From NCBI GenBank assembly GCA_963836405.1, contig CAWIJL010000015.1:55328-119327 (forward strand): DNA of 64,000 nucleotides, written 5' to 3'. Shown in pieces: positions 24,772-32,062 of the stretch (its first letter is position 1; every line of letters begins with the position of its first letter). The stretch is from CAWIJJ01 sp963836405. GTDB taxonomy: Bacteria; Acidobacteriota; Terriglobia; Bryobacterales; Bryobacteraceae. The notes below the pieces were generated by a model that saw only the letters and a list, made by a program, of their open reading frames with translations, did not search any database and had not been told where the DNA came from. Both the position numbers and the translations under genes were made by a program.

Positions 24772-26859
24772 GTGAATTTCCTCAACGGAAGTATACACCA
24801 CCAGGACCAGCAAAGAAAAGACGAAAATGCTCTCGGCGCACACGCATATGTTGGCTGCGAACAATGGAGAGAAACGCTCCAACGTCGGGGTCTCAATCTC
24901 ATCGGATCCGAACTGACCGACGCCGATTACGCAGCTTTGGAAAGCCGGTGGATTGACCGCGCCTTAGCCGCCCGTGCCCAACTGCGGAGGGTAGATTCGT
25001 TAACCGGTGCTGAGGTCGTCGGCCGGAAAAGCGGCGACTATGCAGGACTGGTCATTCCGTATTTCCATCCGGAATCTAACCAGGTTCGCGAGTATCGCCT
25101 GCGCCGCGACCATCCCGACTTCGGGCACGATTTCGCCGGCAATCTCAAAGAACGCCAGAAGTACCTTAGCGCGCCGGGGCGTGCCAATATGTTGTATCTG
25201 CCGCCGGGAGTAAGCCAATCGTTATTGCGCGATTCTGCCCTGCCCCTCGTGATCACCGAAGGGGAATTTAAGACGCTCGCCCTCTGGCGTCTGGCAAACC
25301 ACGGGGGGCCGAGCCACGCCCGATTTCTGCCGGTGGGCGTGTCTGGAGTGTACGCCTGGCGCGGAACCATTGGCAAAACCGTTGGACCGGACGGCAGCCG
25401 GCTCGACGTGAAAGGCACGATTCCTGACCTGGAGTGGGTCGCCTGGCAGGATCGCAAAGTTGTGATCACGTACGACGCGGACGCTATCACCAAAGCCCCA
25501 GTGCGTATCGCCCGCGCAGAACTGGCCGCGCACCTGCGAGGTCGCGGCGCGCAGGTCGGATTTCTCGAATGGGACTTGGCCAAAGGCAAGGGCATCGACA
25601 ACCACCTCGCGGTGGCTGGCCCGGATCGAGTCCTGGACGAAATCTCCCATGTCGATTTCGCGAGTTCGGCGTGGAGAACAGACCTGATACGAGGAAAGCC
25701 TCCCATGAACAACACCGAAGGCCGCATCTTGCCGGTGCTGGCAAACGCCATCGCTGCCTTTCGGCATGCGCCGGAATGGGGTGGCGTGCTTGCGTTCAAC
25801 GAATTCGCATACGGAACGGTCGCCATGAAGCCAACTCCCTGGGGAATCGTGCCCAAAGGCGAGTGGACGGATCACGAAGACCGGCTTGCCGCGGAATGGC
25901 TTCAGAAGCAGGGAATCCTCGTCACCGTTGACGTCGCGGGCCAGGCCATTCAGACGGCAGCTCGCGACCACCCGATACATCCCGTGAAGACTTACCTTCA
26001 CGGCCTCGACTGGGACGGAGTACAACGCGTGGACACATGGCTTTCTTCCTATCTCGGATCCGAGGACACTGAGTACGCCCGAGCCGTCGGATCGCGTTGG
26101 CTGATCTCTGCGGCCGCAAGAATTTTGCGGCCCGGGGCCAAGGCGGATTGCTGTCTGATTCTCGAAGGGCCGCAAGGAATCCGTAAGTCAACCGCACTGA
26201 AAACGCTCGCCGGTGAGTTCTTCACTGATGAACTGGCGGACCTCGGGAGCAAAGACGCTGCCATGCAGACTCGCGGCGTTTGGATCATCGAGTTGTCGGA
26301 GTTGGACAGCCTGAGCCACTCGGAGGTGGCGCGGATCAAGGCGTTCATGAGTAGGACCACCGATCGCTTCCGGCCGCCGTACGGCATGCGGCTGGTCGAG
26401 TCACCGAGACAATGCGTCTTTGCCGGCACGGTCAACCACAGCACTTACCTTCGCGACGAGACCGGCGGACGCCGCTTCTGGCCAATTGCCTGTGGCCGCA
26501 TCGACGTGGAAACTCTGGCTCGTGACCGCGACCAATTGTGGGCGGAAGCGAAGGCCAGGTTTGACGCGGGCTGTGTCTGGTGGCTCGATTCGGCGGAACT
26601 GGTACGCATGGCATCGGACGAACAGACCGAGCGTTACGAAGGGGACCCGTGGGAAGAAGTGATCGGCCGATGGGCGGAAGATCGCTCGGATGTTTCGATC
26701 AGCGAGGTACTCGAGAGGTGCCTGCAGAAGCCGCAGGGCCTGTGGACGCAGTCAGACAAAAACCGCGCCGCCCGCTGTCTACGCTTCCTGGGCTGGGAGC
26801 GCTATCGAGAACGGCAGGGCGCTCGATTGGAATGGAGATATCGGAAGAGGGAAGATTAA
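24772..26859 (+). CDS. VapE/primase-like replication protein (DUF3854 + VirE P-loop domain)
   Basis: The 695-residue protein begins at GTG 24772, 8 bases after AAGGGG. Residues about 60-300 form a TOPRIM-like DUF3854 domain (PLVITEGEFKTLALWRLA; VVITYDADA), and about 310-690 form a virulence-associated-E helicase-like P-loop domain with Walker A LILEGPQGIRKSTALKTL and an acidic Walker B in GVWIIELSELDS, followed by ETGGRRFWPIACG. This layout is typical of replication proteins of phage satellites, integrated plasmids and genomic islands. Together with the adjacent tRNA scar and downstream repeats it marks a mobile island. The protein is full length; codon use is less extreme in GC than in the flanking chromosome. 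Confidence 0.9.
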   Translation: MNFLNGSIHHQDQQRKDENALGAHAYVGCEQWRETLQRRGLNLIGSELTDADYAALESRWIDRALAARAQLRRVDSLTGAEVVGRKSGDYAGLVIPYFHPESNQVREYRLRRDHPDFGHDFAGNLKERQKYLSAPGRANMLYLPPGVSQSLLRDSALPLVITEGEFKTLALWRLANHGGPSHARFLPVGVSGVYAWRGTIGKTVGPDGSRLDVKGTIPDLEWVAWQDRKVVITYDADAITKAPVRIARAELAAHLRGRGAQVGFLEWDLAKGKGIDNHLAVAGPDRVLDEISHVDFASSAWRTDLIRGKPPMNNTEGRILPVLANAIAAFRHAPEWGGVLAFNEFAYGTVAMKPTPWGIVPKGEWTDHEDRLAAEWLQKQGILVTVDVAGQAIQTAARDHPIHPVKTYLHGLDWDGVQRVDTWLSSYLGSEDTEYARAVGSRWLISAAARILRPGAKADCCLILEGPQGIRKSTALKTLAGEFFTDELADLGSKDAAMQTRGVWIIELSELDSLSHSEVARIKAFMSRTTDRFRPPYGMRLVESPRQCVFAGTVNHSTYLRDETGGRRFWPIACGRIDVETLARDRDQLWAEAKARFDAGCVWWLDSAELVRMASDEQTERYEGDPWEEVIGRWAEDRSDVSISEVLERCLQKPQGLWTQSDKNRAARCLRFLGWERYRERQGARLEWRYRKRED

Positions 26860-26861
26860 AT

Positions 26862-27084
26862 TGTTCCCGGTGTTCCCAGTACTGTTCCCAGTCTGTTCCC
26901 AGATTCCGGCAAATGCTTTCAACTTGTTCCCTATGTTCTCCGTTCCCGAGGCTCGCGCTATTAGCGCAGTTTTCTGTATTCCCTCTTTCCAGCCTTGGAA
27001 CACTGGGAACAGTGGGAACTCCACAGAGATTGAAGATGTTCCGCGTCGAGCCCGGTGGAACAGCCGTGGAACGACTGGGAACAG
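26862..27084. repeat. Cluster of TGTTCCC repeats, direct then inverted (iteron-like)
   Basis: Directly after the VapE gene TGTTCCC occurs at 26862, 26871, 26883, 26894 and 26925, mostly followed by AGT or GGT, with spacings of 9, 12, 11 and 31 bases. The inverted form GGGAACA/T occurs at about 27005, 27014 and 27078. No convincing gene covers the stretch. Repeats of this kind beside a replication protein suggest an origin or a binding array. Further single copies lie at 24353, 32004 and 32015. Confidence 0.55.
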
Positions 27085-27241
27085 ATATCAGTGGGGCGGC
27101 AAATGCCGAGCTTCAGTCCAGAGTGCACTTGCCCGCTCTTCGGCTTGGCATGAAAACGCAACGAGGCCTGCTGGATGAACGGCCGTGGCGCCGGCATAAC
27201 GGCGGATTCCCTGGTTACGACCCTTTGAAGGTGAAGAGAGC

Positions 27242-27364
27242 ATGTCAAGAACGCAATGCAAGCCTCAGCAGCAGACACTTTCCATCCGGGTTTCTGAATC
27301 TCTGCGAGAATTCCTCGACTTCGGCGCTCGGGAAAAGTGGCCCGGCTCTGCTCGCCAAAACTGA
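27242..27364 (+). CDS. Small ribbon-helix-helix-like protein (40 aa)
   Basis: ATG 27242 follows a GGTGAAGAG site and encodes 40 residues containing QTLSIRVSESLREFLDFG, which has the beta-strand-then-helix pattern of RHH/Arc-type DNA-binding proteins (antitoxins, plasmid copy regulators). The product stops just after the first helix, shorter than a full RHH domain, so it may be truncated where the macro-domain gene begins (its stop is 15 bases away on the other strand). Confidence 0.4.
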   Translation: MSRTQCKPQQQTLSIRVSESLREFLDFGAREKWPGSARQN

Positions 27365-27378
27365 CCCAGGCCGAATCC

Positions 27379-27843
27379 TCAGCCACGAAATCGAACAATA
27401 TAGACCGATCCCTCGTAGTCGATGCGCGAGAGCTCGTCGAGCATGAATCCTTGAATTTGCTCAGGGGCACCGCCGCCGGAGCCGGCTCCGATGAGTGGAA
27501 ACGCTACCGAGGAGAAGTTCTGTTGGGAGACCAGTTTCATTGCGTTCCGAACGGAGTGACGCACCGAGTACTCAGACGAGCGCCACAGCATGTTAATACC
27601 CGAGACGTGAATAATGCCTCGAAAAGGAAGACGACCAGATGACGTCAGGACCGCACCTCCCAGTGGAATCGGGCCATGGCGAGCGACCTCACGAAACGGC
27701 TTGATTCCCCCGCGGCGTTTAATCGCGCCCGAGACGCCCTGCGGCAACAACAGCCACCAAGGGATGATGTTTCTGTTCCAGGCGTTGACAATTACTTCTA
27801 CGGGTTGATCGAGAAGATCACCATCCGTGACGAGTACCTGCAT
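27379..27843 (-). CDS. Macro-domain protein (predicted ADP-ribose binding or hydrolase)
   Basis: From ATG 27843 the 154-residue product is a complete single macro domain: QVLVTDGDLLDQPVEVIVNA at the start, the substrate-binding loop QGVSGAIKRRGG, and a second loop AFPLIGAGSGGG. An upstream in-frame extension to 28011 runs into the IS element and is not credible. Macro domains bind ADP-ribose or remove it from proteins, nucleic acids or O-acetyl-ADP-ribose. Here it stands alone in a mobile region, so a role in reversing ADP-ribosylation by a toxin or phage enzyme is possible but unproven. Its start codon overlaps, on the other strand, that of the interrupted island gene. Confidence 0.85.
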   Translation of the reverse strand: MQVLVTDGDLLDQPVEVIVNAWNRNIIPWWLLLPQGVSGAIKRRGGIKPFREVARHGPIPLGGAVLTSSGRLPFRGIIHVSGINMLWRSSEYSVRHSVRNAMKLVSQQNFSSVAFPLIGAGSGGGAPEQIQGFMLDELSRIDYEGSVYIVRFRG

Positions 27844-27899
27844 GGTCTTCAGTTCTGACGTTCCGAACAGGCGGAAAGTCGGAGACTCCAAATTAGCCA
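27842..27899 (+). pseudogene. 5' fragment of an island gene interrupted by the IS21-like element
   Basis: ATG 27842 opens a frame of 19 codons (ending KVGDSKLA) that runs into the left end of the element. If the element and one copy of GCCA are removed, the frame continues at 32063 as KHRRFLELSRQV without a break. The ATG lies one base off the start of the divergent macro gene. Start assignment is inference from the rejoined frame. Confidence 0.5.
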
Positions 27900-28009
27900 G
27901 ATGACCCTTTTGGGTTAGAGTGTTGATTCGTAACTGAGCCGGAGGTTTGCGCCCCGGAGAGGAGTGGATTCCCCTCCAGGGCTGGAGCTTCTGGGAGTCA
28001 TCACCTCCC

Positions 28010-28507
28010 ATGGGCCCTTCCGAGAATCTAACAGGCCATCCCGAAAATCAAGAGGGTCGGCCGAAGCGATCGGCACGCCGCCCGCGGGCACGCCTGTGTT
28101 TGTTGAAAGGATGCGAGCAGCGCTTCCATCCACGCCAGGCGAACCAGCGCTACTGCAGCGCGGAATGCCAGAAGGCGGCGCGGAAATGGTCCAGATGGAA
28201 GGCGCAGCAGAGATATCGGGCGACGAAGGCCGGCAAAGAGAAGCGGACCGATCAAAGCCGGCGTTATCGGCAGCGCGTCAAGAACCGCAAACCAACGGCG
28301 CAAGGGGCGGATAACAGGGCCGCGAGGGTAATCACTCCGGAACATTTTTTTCGATCATTCCTGCGACCGGCCGGGCTGCTACGAGGGGTTCGCACGCCAG
28401 CGGCGAAGTCCCTTGCAGCATTATTGCTCGCACGCTTGCCGTCAGGCCGTGGAGCGCGTCCGCCAAAGGGAGCGCCGCTGGAAGCAGGCGCGGGTTTAAA
28501 GGCGTAG
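28010..28507 (+). CDS. Small zinc-ribbon-like protein of the IS21-like element
   Basis: The 165-residue product (ATG 28010; an upstream TTG at 27947 is possible) has an Arg-rich N-terminus, then CLLKGCEQRF and RYCSAECQKAARKW, giving four to five cysteines spaced like a zinc ribbon, and a long basic helix (SRWKAQQRYRATKAGKEKR). The basic helix suggests nucleic-acid binding. It precedes the ParB-like gene by 43 bases and is probably co-transcribed with the transposition genes. I have seen this gene order beside ParB-type IS21 elements, but its function is not established; a regulator or end-binding accessory is an inference. Confidence 0.7.
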   Translation: MGPSENLTGHPENQEGRPKRSARRPRARLCLLKGCEQRFHPRQANQRYCSAECQKAARKWSRWKAQQRYRATKAGKEKRTDQSRRYRQRVKNRKPTAQGADNRAARVITPEHFFRSFLRPAGLLRGVRTPAAKSLAALLLARLPSGRGARPPKGAPLEAGAGLKA

Positions 28508-28550
28508 ATATTGATCGGGAGGCGGGCCGGCCGTACATTCAGGCTGTCTG

Positions 28551-29657
28551 ATGCAACTGGAGTTTCATCAACTCGACCGTCGTTGGGAGCACTTGCGAGT
28601 ACACCATCCGGGGCGGCAGCGGCGATTATTGGCGTCGCTGGCAGAGAGCGGGCAGCAAACGCCCATCGTGGTGGTGGCAGCCGAAGGCCAAACGGATCGT
28701 TTCGTGATCATCGACGGCTATAAGCGGATCACGGCTTTGGGGCAACTGGGCCGAGACACGGTGGACGCAGTGGTATGGCCAATGAGCGAGGCTGCGGCAG
28801 TGCTGCTGGACCGCTCGCTGAGACTGAGCGAACACGAGACGGCGCTGGAGGTTGGCTGGTTACTGGCGGAGTTGGAGCGGCGCTTCGACTATGGGCTCGA
28901 CGAGTTAGCGCGTCGTTTCGACCGTAGCGTGAGCTGGGTATCCCGGCGGCTGGCTCTGGTGGAGGTTCTGCCGGAGGCGATCCAACAGCAGGTGCGCGAG
29001 GGCAAGATCCCGGCACAGGTGGCGTTGAAATTTCTGGTGCCGGTGGCCCGTCAAAGCCTGGAGGATTGCCAGCGGATAGCGGTGATCTTCGCCCAGTATC
29101 ACTGCGATACGCGTGAGGCGGGCCAACTTTATGCTGCGTGGCGCAAGGGTTCGCCGGCGATCCGCAAACGCATTCTGGATGACCCCGAGCTGTTTTTTAA
29201 AACGCAGCGGCAGGCGCAGGAGAAAGCTCCAGCCGGGGCTGGCGCGGAACTGTTACGCGATCTGGAGATGGTAGTGGCGATCGTCAACCGCGCGCAGCGG
29301 CGACTGGCTGGCGCCGCTGCCGCAGAGTTGGATGACCAGCAATCGAAAGCCGCGCGGCACCAGATCGATCGGATTCAAAAGCAACTCCATCGCATCGACG
29401 AAGAAGTTTTGACGGAGAAGAAACCGCATGTTGAGTCAAGCGCAACGCACCACGATTCTGGAACTGAATGCGCAGCACGTGAGCAAACGGGAGATCGCGC
29501 GGGTGATGGGGATCTCGCGCGTGGCGGTGCGCAAAGTCCTGCGCTCCAACTCGACCGCCCTGCCGGAGTTACACCGAACCGAAAAGGCCGAACCCTACCG
29601 GCAACAGATCCTGGAGCTTTTCGACAAGTGCAAGGGGAACCTCGTGCGAGTCCATGA
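28551..29657 (+). CDS. ParB/RepB-like DNA-binding protein carried by the IS21-like element
   Basis: The product is 368 residues. Residues about 1-100 form a ParB N-terminal (sulfiredoxin-like) domain, with LLASLAESGQQTPIVVV and a GxRR-like box replaced by VIIDGYKRITALGQLG. An HTH follows at about 110-150 (LDELARRFDRSVSWVSRRLA), then a helical region to about 290. The last 76 codons overlap the start of the IstA gene in another frame and translate to Ser/Gly/Ala-rich sequence, so the real domain probably ends near residue 290. ParB proteins are CTP-dependent DNA clamps in partition; here the protein is tied to a transposase operon, so target or end recognition is a possible role. Confidence 0.8.
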   Translation: MQLEFHQLDRRWEHLRVHHPGRQRRLLASLAESGQQTPIVVVAAEGQTDRFVIIDGYKRITALGQLGRDTVDAVVWPMSEAAAVLLDRSLRLSEHETALEVGWLLAELERRFDYGLDELARRFDRSVSWVSRRLALVEVLPEAIQQQVREGKIPAQVALKFLVPVARQSLEDCQRIAVIFAQYHCDTREAGQLYAAWRKGSPAIRKRILDDPELFFKTQRQAQEKAPAGAGAELLRDLEMVVAIVNRAQRRLAGAAAAELDDQQSKAARHQIDRIQKQLHRIDEEVLTEKKPHVESSATHHDSGTECAAREQTGDRAGDGDLARGGAQSPALQLDRPAGVTPNRKGRTLPATDPGAFRQVQGEPRASP

Positions 29658-30828
29658 GGAGTTGGTGGCTGCAGGCGCGGAGATGTCGTATCAGGCAGTA
29701 ACGGCGTTCTGCCGGCGGCACGGAATCGGCTACGCACCGCCAGTGCCGGCGGGGCGCTATGATTTTTCGCCTGGCGAGGAGCTTCAGCACGACACGTCTC
29801 CCCACGATCTGGAACTGGGCGGCAAGAAGCGCAGAGTGCAGACCGCGTCTGCGGTGCTGTGCTATTCGCGGATGCTGTTCTTCCAGTGCTATCCCACCTT
29901 CCGGCGTTTCGACTGCAAGGTGTTTCTCACCGAAGCGCTGCGCTACTTCGGCGGCGCGGCAGCCCGCACCATGATCGATAACACGCACGTGGTGGTGCTG
30001 CGCGGCAGCGGACGCGACATGGTGCCGGTGCCGGAGATGGCCGCCTTTGGCGAGCGCTTCGGCTTTCAGTTTGTAGCGCACGCGATTGGGAATACCAATC
30101 GTTCGGCGCGCGTAGAGCGGCCGTTCTGGTTCATAGAGACTAACTTTCTGGCGGGGCGGACTTTCTCCAGTTGGGAGGACCTGAATCAGCGGGCACGGGA
30201 GTGGTGCGACAAGGTCAACTCGACTTACAAGAAACACATCCGCGCGGTTCCGCGAGAGCTGTTCGCGGTGGAGCGGCTGCATCTGAAGCCGCTGCCGGCG
30301 TGGATTCCGGAAGTCTACCGGCTGCAGCAGCGTCTGGTGGATATCGAAGGCTACGTGGCGTTGAACAGCAACCGCTATTCCGTGCCGGTGGAGTGGATCG
30401 GGCGCCGTGTAGAGGTGCGCGAAACCAAGGACAAGATCGAGATTCAGCTCGATGCCCGCCGGCTGGTGACACACCGGCGCATCGCCGAAGCCGAGCACCA
30501 GCGCGTGATGCTGGCGGAGCACCGCCCGCCGCGCGGTCACAGAGACGCACGTCCCGATCCGCATCCCGAAGAGTTGGCCATCGTCACCGCCGCGCCGGAA
30601 CTGGCCGACTACGTCATGGGGTTGAAACAGCGCAGCCGCAAGGTGGTCACGCTTGCCCTGCGGCAACTGCTGCGGTTTGTGCGCGAGTATCCGCGCGAAC
30701 CGCTGGTGGGAGCGGTCGAAGAGGCCGCCCGTTATGGGCTTTACGATCTGGACCGGCTGGAGAGGATGATCCTGCGCCGCGTAACGCGCGAATACTTTCT
30801 GCTCGATGAGGGGCCGGACGATGACTGA
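29428..30828 (+). CDS. istA: IS21-family transposase IstA-like (DDE integrase core)
   Basis: The 466-residue protein has an N-terminal HTH (VSKREIARVMGISRVAVRKV) and an rve-type DDE core with Asp in LQHDTSPHDLE, Asp in RTMIDNTHVVVL and Glu in SARVERPFWFIE, consistent with a complete catalytic triad. The C-terminus is the beta-barrel/basic tail of IstA (YVALNSNRYSVPVEWIG). ATG 29428 is preceded by AGAAGAAA and lies inside the 3' part of the ParB-like frame. It overlaps the IstB gene by 8 bases. It catalyses cut and strand transfer of the element. Confidence 0.9.
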   Translation: MLSQAQRTTILELNAQHVSKREIARVMGISRVAVRKVLRSNSTALPELHRTEKAEPYRQQILELFDKCKGNLVRVHEELVAAGAEMSYQAVTAFCRRHGIGYAPPVPAGRYDFSPGEELQHDTSPHDLELGGKKRRVQTASAVLCYSRMLFFQCYPTFRRFDCKVFLTEALRYFGGAAARTMIDNTHVVVLRGSGRDMVPVPEMAAFGERFGFQFVAHAIGNTNRSARVERPFWFIETNFLAGRTFSSWEDLNQRAREWCDKVNSTYKKHIRAVPRELFAVERLHLKPLPAWIPEVYRLQQRLVDIEGYVALNSNRYSVPVEWIGRRVEVRETKDKIEIQLDARRLVTHRRIAEAEHQRVMLAEHRPPRGHRDARPDPHPEELAIVTAAPELADYVMGLKQRSRKVVTLALRQLLRFVREYPREPLVGAVEEAARYGLYDLDRLERMILRRVTREYFLLDEGPDDD

Positions 30829-31546
30829 AGAACTGGAACAACTGCTGAAGAACCTCAAGCTCAAGCGCATCCTGGAGATCTATGACGAACAGTTGCGCGC
30901 CGCCGACAAGGACGACATCAGCTACTCGGACTTTGTCACGCGTCTGGTGCGCGCGCAGTTTCAGGCCCGGCAGGAGGGCGCACTGGAGTGGCGCATCCAG
31001 CGCGCCAAGCTGCCCGAGCGCTGGACGCTGGAGACGTTCCCCTTCGCGCGCCAGCCGGGCGTCAACCGCAAACAGATCCGCGGGTTTGCGGAGCTGGAGT
31101 TCATCGCTAAGGCGGAAAATATCGTATTCGTCGGCAAGACAGCCGTTGGCAAAACCGGATTAGCTTCCGGCCTGCTGATGAAGGCGTTGGAGAACGGCTA
31201 CCGGTGTCAATTTATCAAGGCCCAGGACCTGTTCGATGAAATGTATGCGTCGCTGGCGGATCGTTCGACGCGGCAGTTGCTGAATCGTCTGGCGCGGCTG
31301 GACGTCCTTTTGATCGACGAATTTGGATATTTGAATCTGAAACCGGAGCAGTCGAACATCTTTTTCAAGCTGATGGAAGAACGCTACCGGCGGCGTCCCA
31401 CAATCATCACCACGAATCTGGTCTACGACGAGTGGCCCAATTTTCTGGGCAACCGGCCCATGGTAGAGGCCTTGCTGAGCCGGTTGCGGCATTACTGCCA
31501 CACCGTCGTGATCGACGGTCCACCATTGCGCGAACCGCAAGGCTAA
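30821..31546 (+). CDS. istB: IS21-family helper ATPase IstB-like (AAA+)
   Basis: ATG 30821 overlaps the IstA stop (gatgactga), giving 241 residues. The N-terminal helical domain (LKRILEIYDEQLRAADKDD) binds transposase in the family. The ATPase has Walker A VGKTAVGKTGLA and Walker B LDVLLIDEFGYL with sensor TIITTNL. IstB assembles on target DNA and activates IstA; it is related to DnaC/DnaA-type loaders. The Walker A sequence has Lys where most have Pro or Glu after the first Gly, probably harmless. The next small gene starts 12 bases downstream. Confidence 0.92.
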   Translation: MTEELEQLLKNLKLKRILEIYDEQLRAADKDDISYSDFVTRLVRAQFQARQEGALEWRIQRAKLPERWTLETFPFARQPGVNRKQIRGFAELEFIAKAENIVFVGKTAVGKTGLASGLLMKALENGYRCQFIKAQDLFDEMYASLADRSTRQLLNRLARLDVLLIDEFGYLNLKPEQSNIFFKLMEERYRRRPTIITTNLVYDEWPNFLGNRPMVEALLSRLRHYCHTVVIDGPPLREPQG

Positions 31547-31557
31547 GGATGTCCAGC

Positions 31558-31881
31558 ATGGACGGCCAGGAAGAATATGTTCGTCAGGTGCTGGAGGCGT
31601 ACCGCAAGACGCCGGGCACGATGGGAATGGTCCGCCGTGCCGACCGTCTGCTGGCGATACAACTGTATCAACGCGGCCTTTCGCTGAAGGTCATCGAAAA
31701 TGCATTGGTGCTGGCCGCTACGCGTCGCCTGATTCGGCCATCCGAAGCACCGCCTCTGGGCACGATTCGCTCGCTGGCCTATTTCTTGCCTGTCATCGAG
31801 GAAGTGCTGGCGTCGCACGTCAGCCCGGAGTACTTTGAATATCTCCGGTACAAGCTCGCACGCACCGCGCCACCACGGTGA
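31558..31881 (+). CDS. Small helical accessory protein of the IS21-like element
   Basis: AAGGA at 31545-31549 fits ATG 31558, giving 107 residues; an earlier in-frame ATG at 31549 overlaps that site. The product is helical and basic (AYRKTPGTMGMVRRADRLLA, QLYQRGLSLKVIENALVLAA) and resembles a winged-helix or a replication-initiator-like helical bundle. There is no catalytic motif. It sits last in the operon, after IstB, and before the terminal hairpin repeats. Function unknown; presence in the element suggests a role in its transposition or control. Confidence 0.6.
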   Translation: MDGQEEYVRQVLEAYRKTPGTMGMVRRADRLLAIQLYQRGLSLKVIENALVLAATRRLIRPSEAPPLGTIRSLAYFLPVIEEVLASHVSPEYFEYLRYKLARTAPPR

Positions 31882-31882
31882 A

Positions 31883-31990
31883 CGCGCCTCCGGCGCGGAT
31901 GATGGAAAACCACCCCGCACGCCTGCGGCGTGGATGATACTGCTCGTCCTTCCAGCCTAACCGACGAACACGCCTTCGGCGTGGATGATG
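31883..31990. repeat. Three short hairpin repeats near the element's right end
   Basis: A CGCC-NNC-GGCG hairpin followed by (C/T)GGATGAT occurs three times: GCGCCTCCGGCGCGGATGAT at 31884, CGCCTGCGGCGTGGATGAT at 31920 and CGCCTTCGGCGTGGATGAT at 31971, spaced about 36 and 51 bases. They lie between the last gene and the inferred right terminus. They could be transposase or ParB binding sites, or transcription terminators of the operon. Confidence 0.65.
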
Positions 31991-32062
31991 CCCCGTATAT
32001 CTCTGTTCCCAGTCCTGTTCCCGGCCTGGGTCACTTCAATCAAGCCCTAATGGGTCACTCTT

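Larger units (their letters stand above)
27900..32062 (+). mobile_element. IS21-like element with zinc-ribbon, ParB-like, IstA, IstB and small accessory genes
   Basis: Five same-strand genes lie between two ends that share an inverted TGACCC core: TGACCCTTTTGGG at 27902 and, as complement, TGACCCATTAGGG ending at 32057; a second GGGTCA is at 32028. GCCA directly flanks both ends (27896-27899 and 32063-32066), and removing the element plus one GCCA rejoins a reading frame. IstA and IstB identify the IS21 family, whose members use multiple terminal repeats and make 4-8 bp duplications. The ParB-like and zinc-ribbon genes are extra relative to a plain IS21. All five frames look intact apart from a long overlap between the ParB-like and IstA genes. 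Confidence 0.75.
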
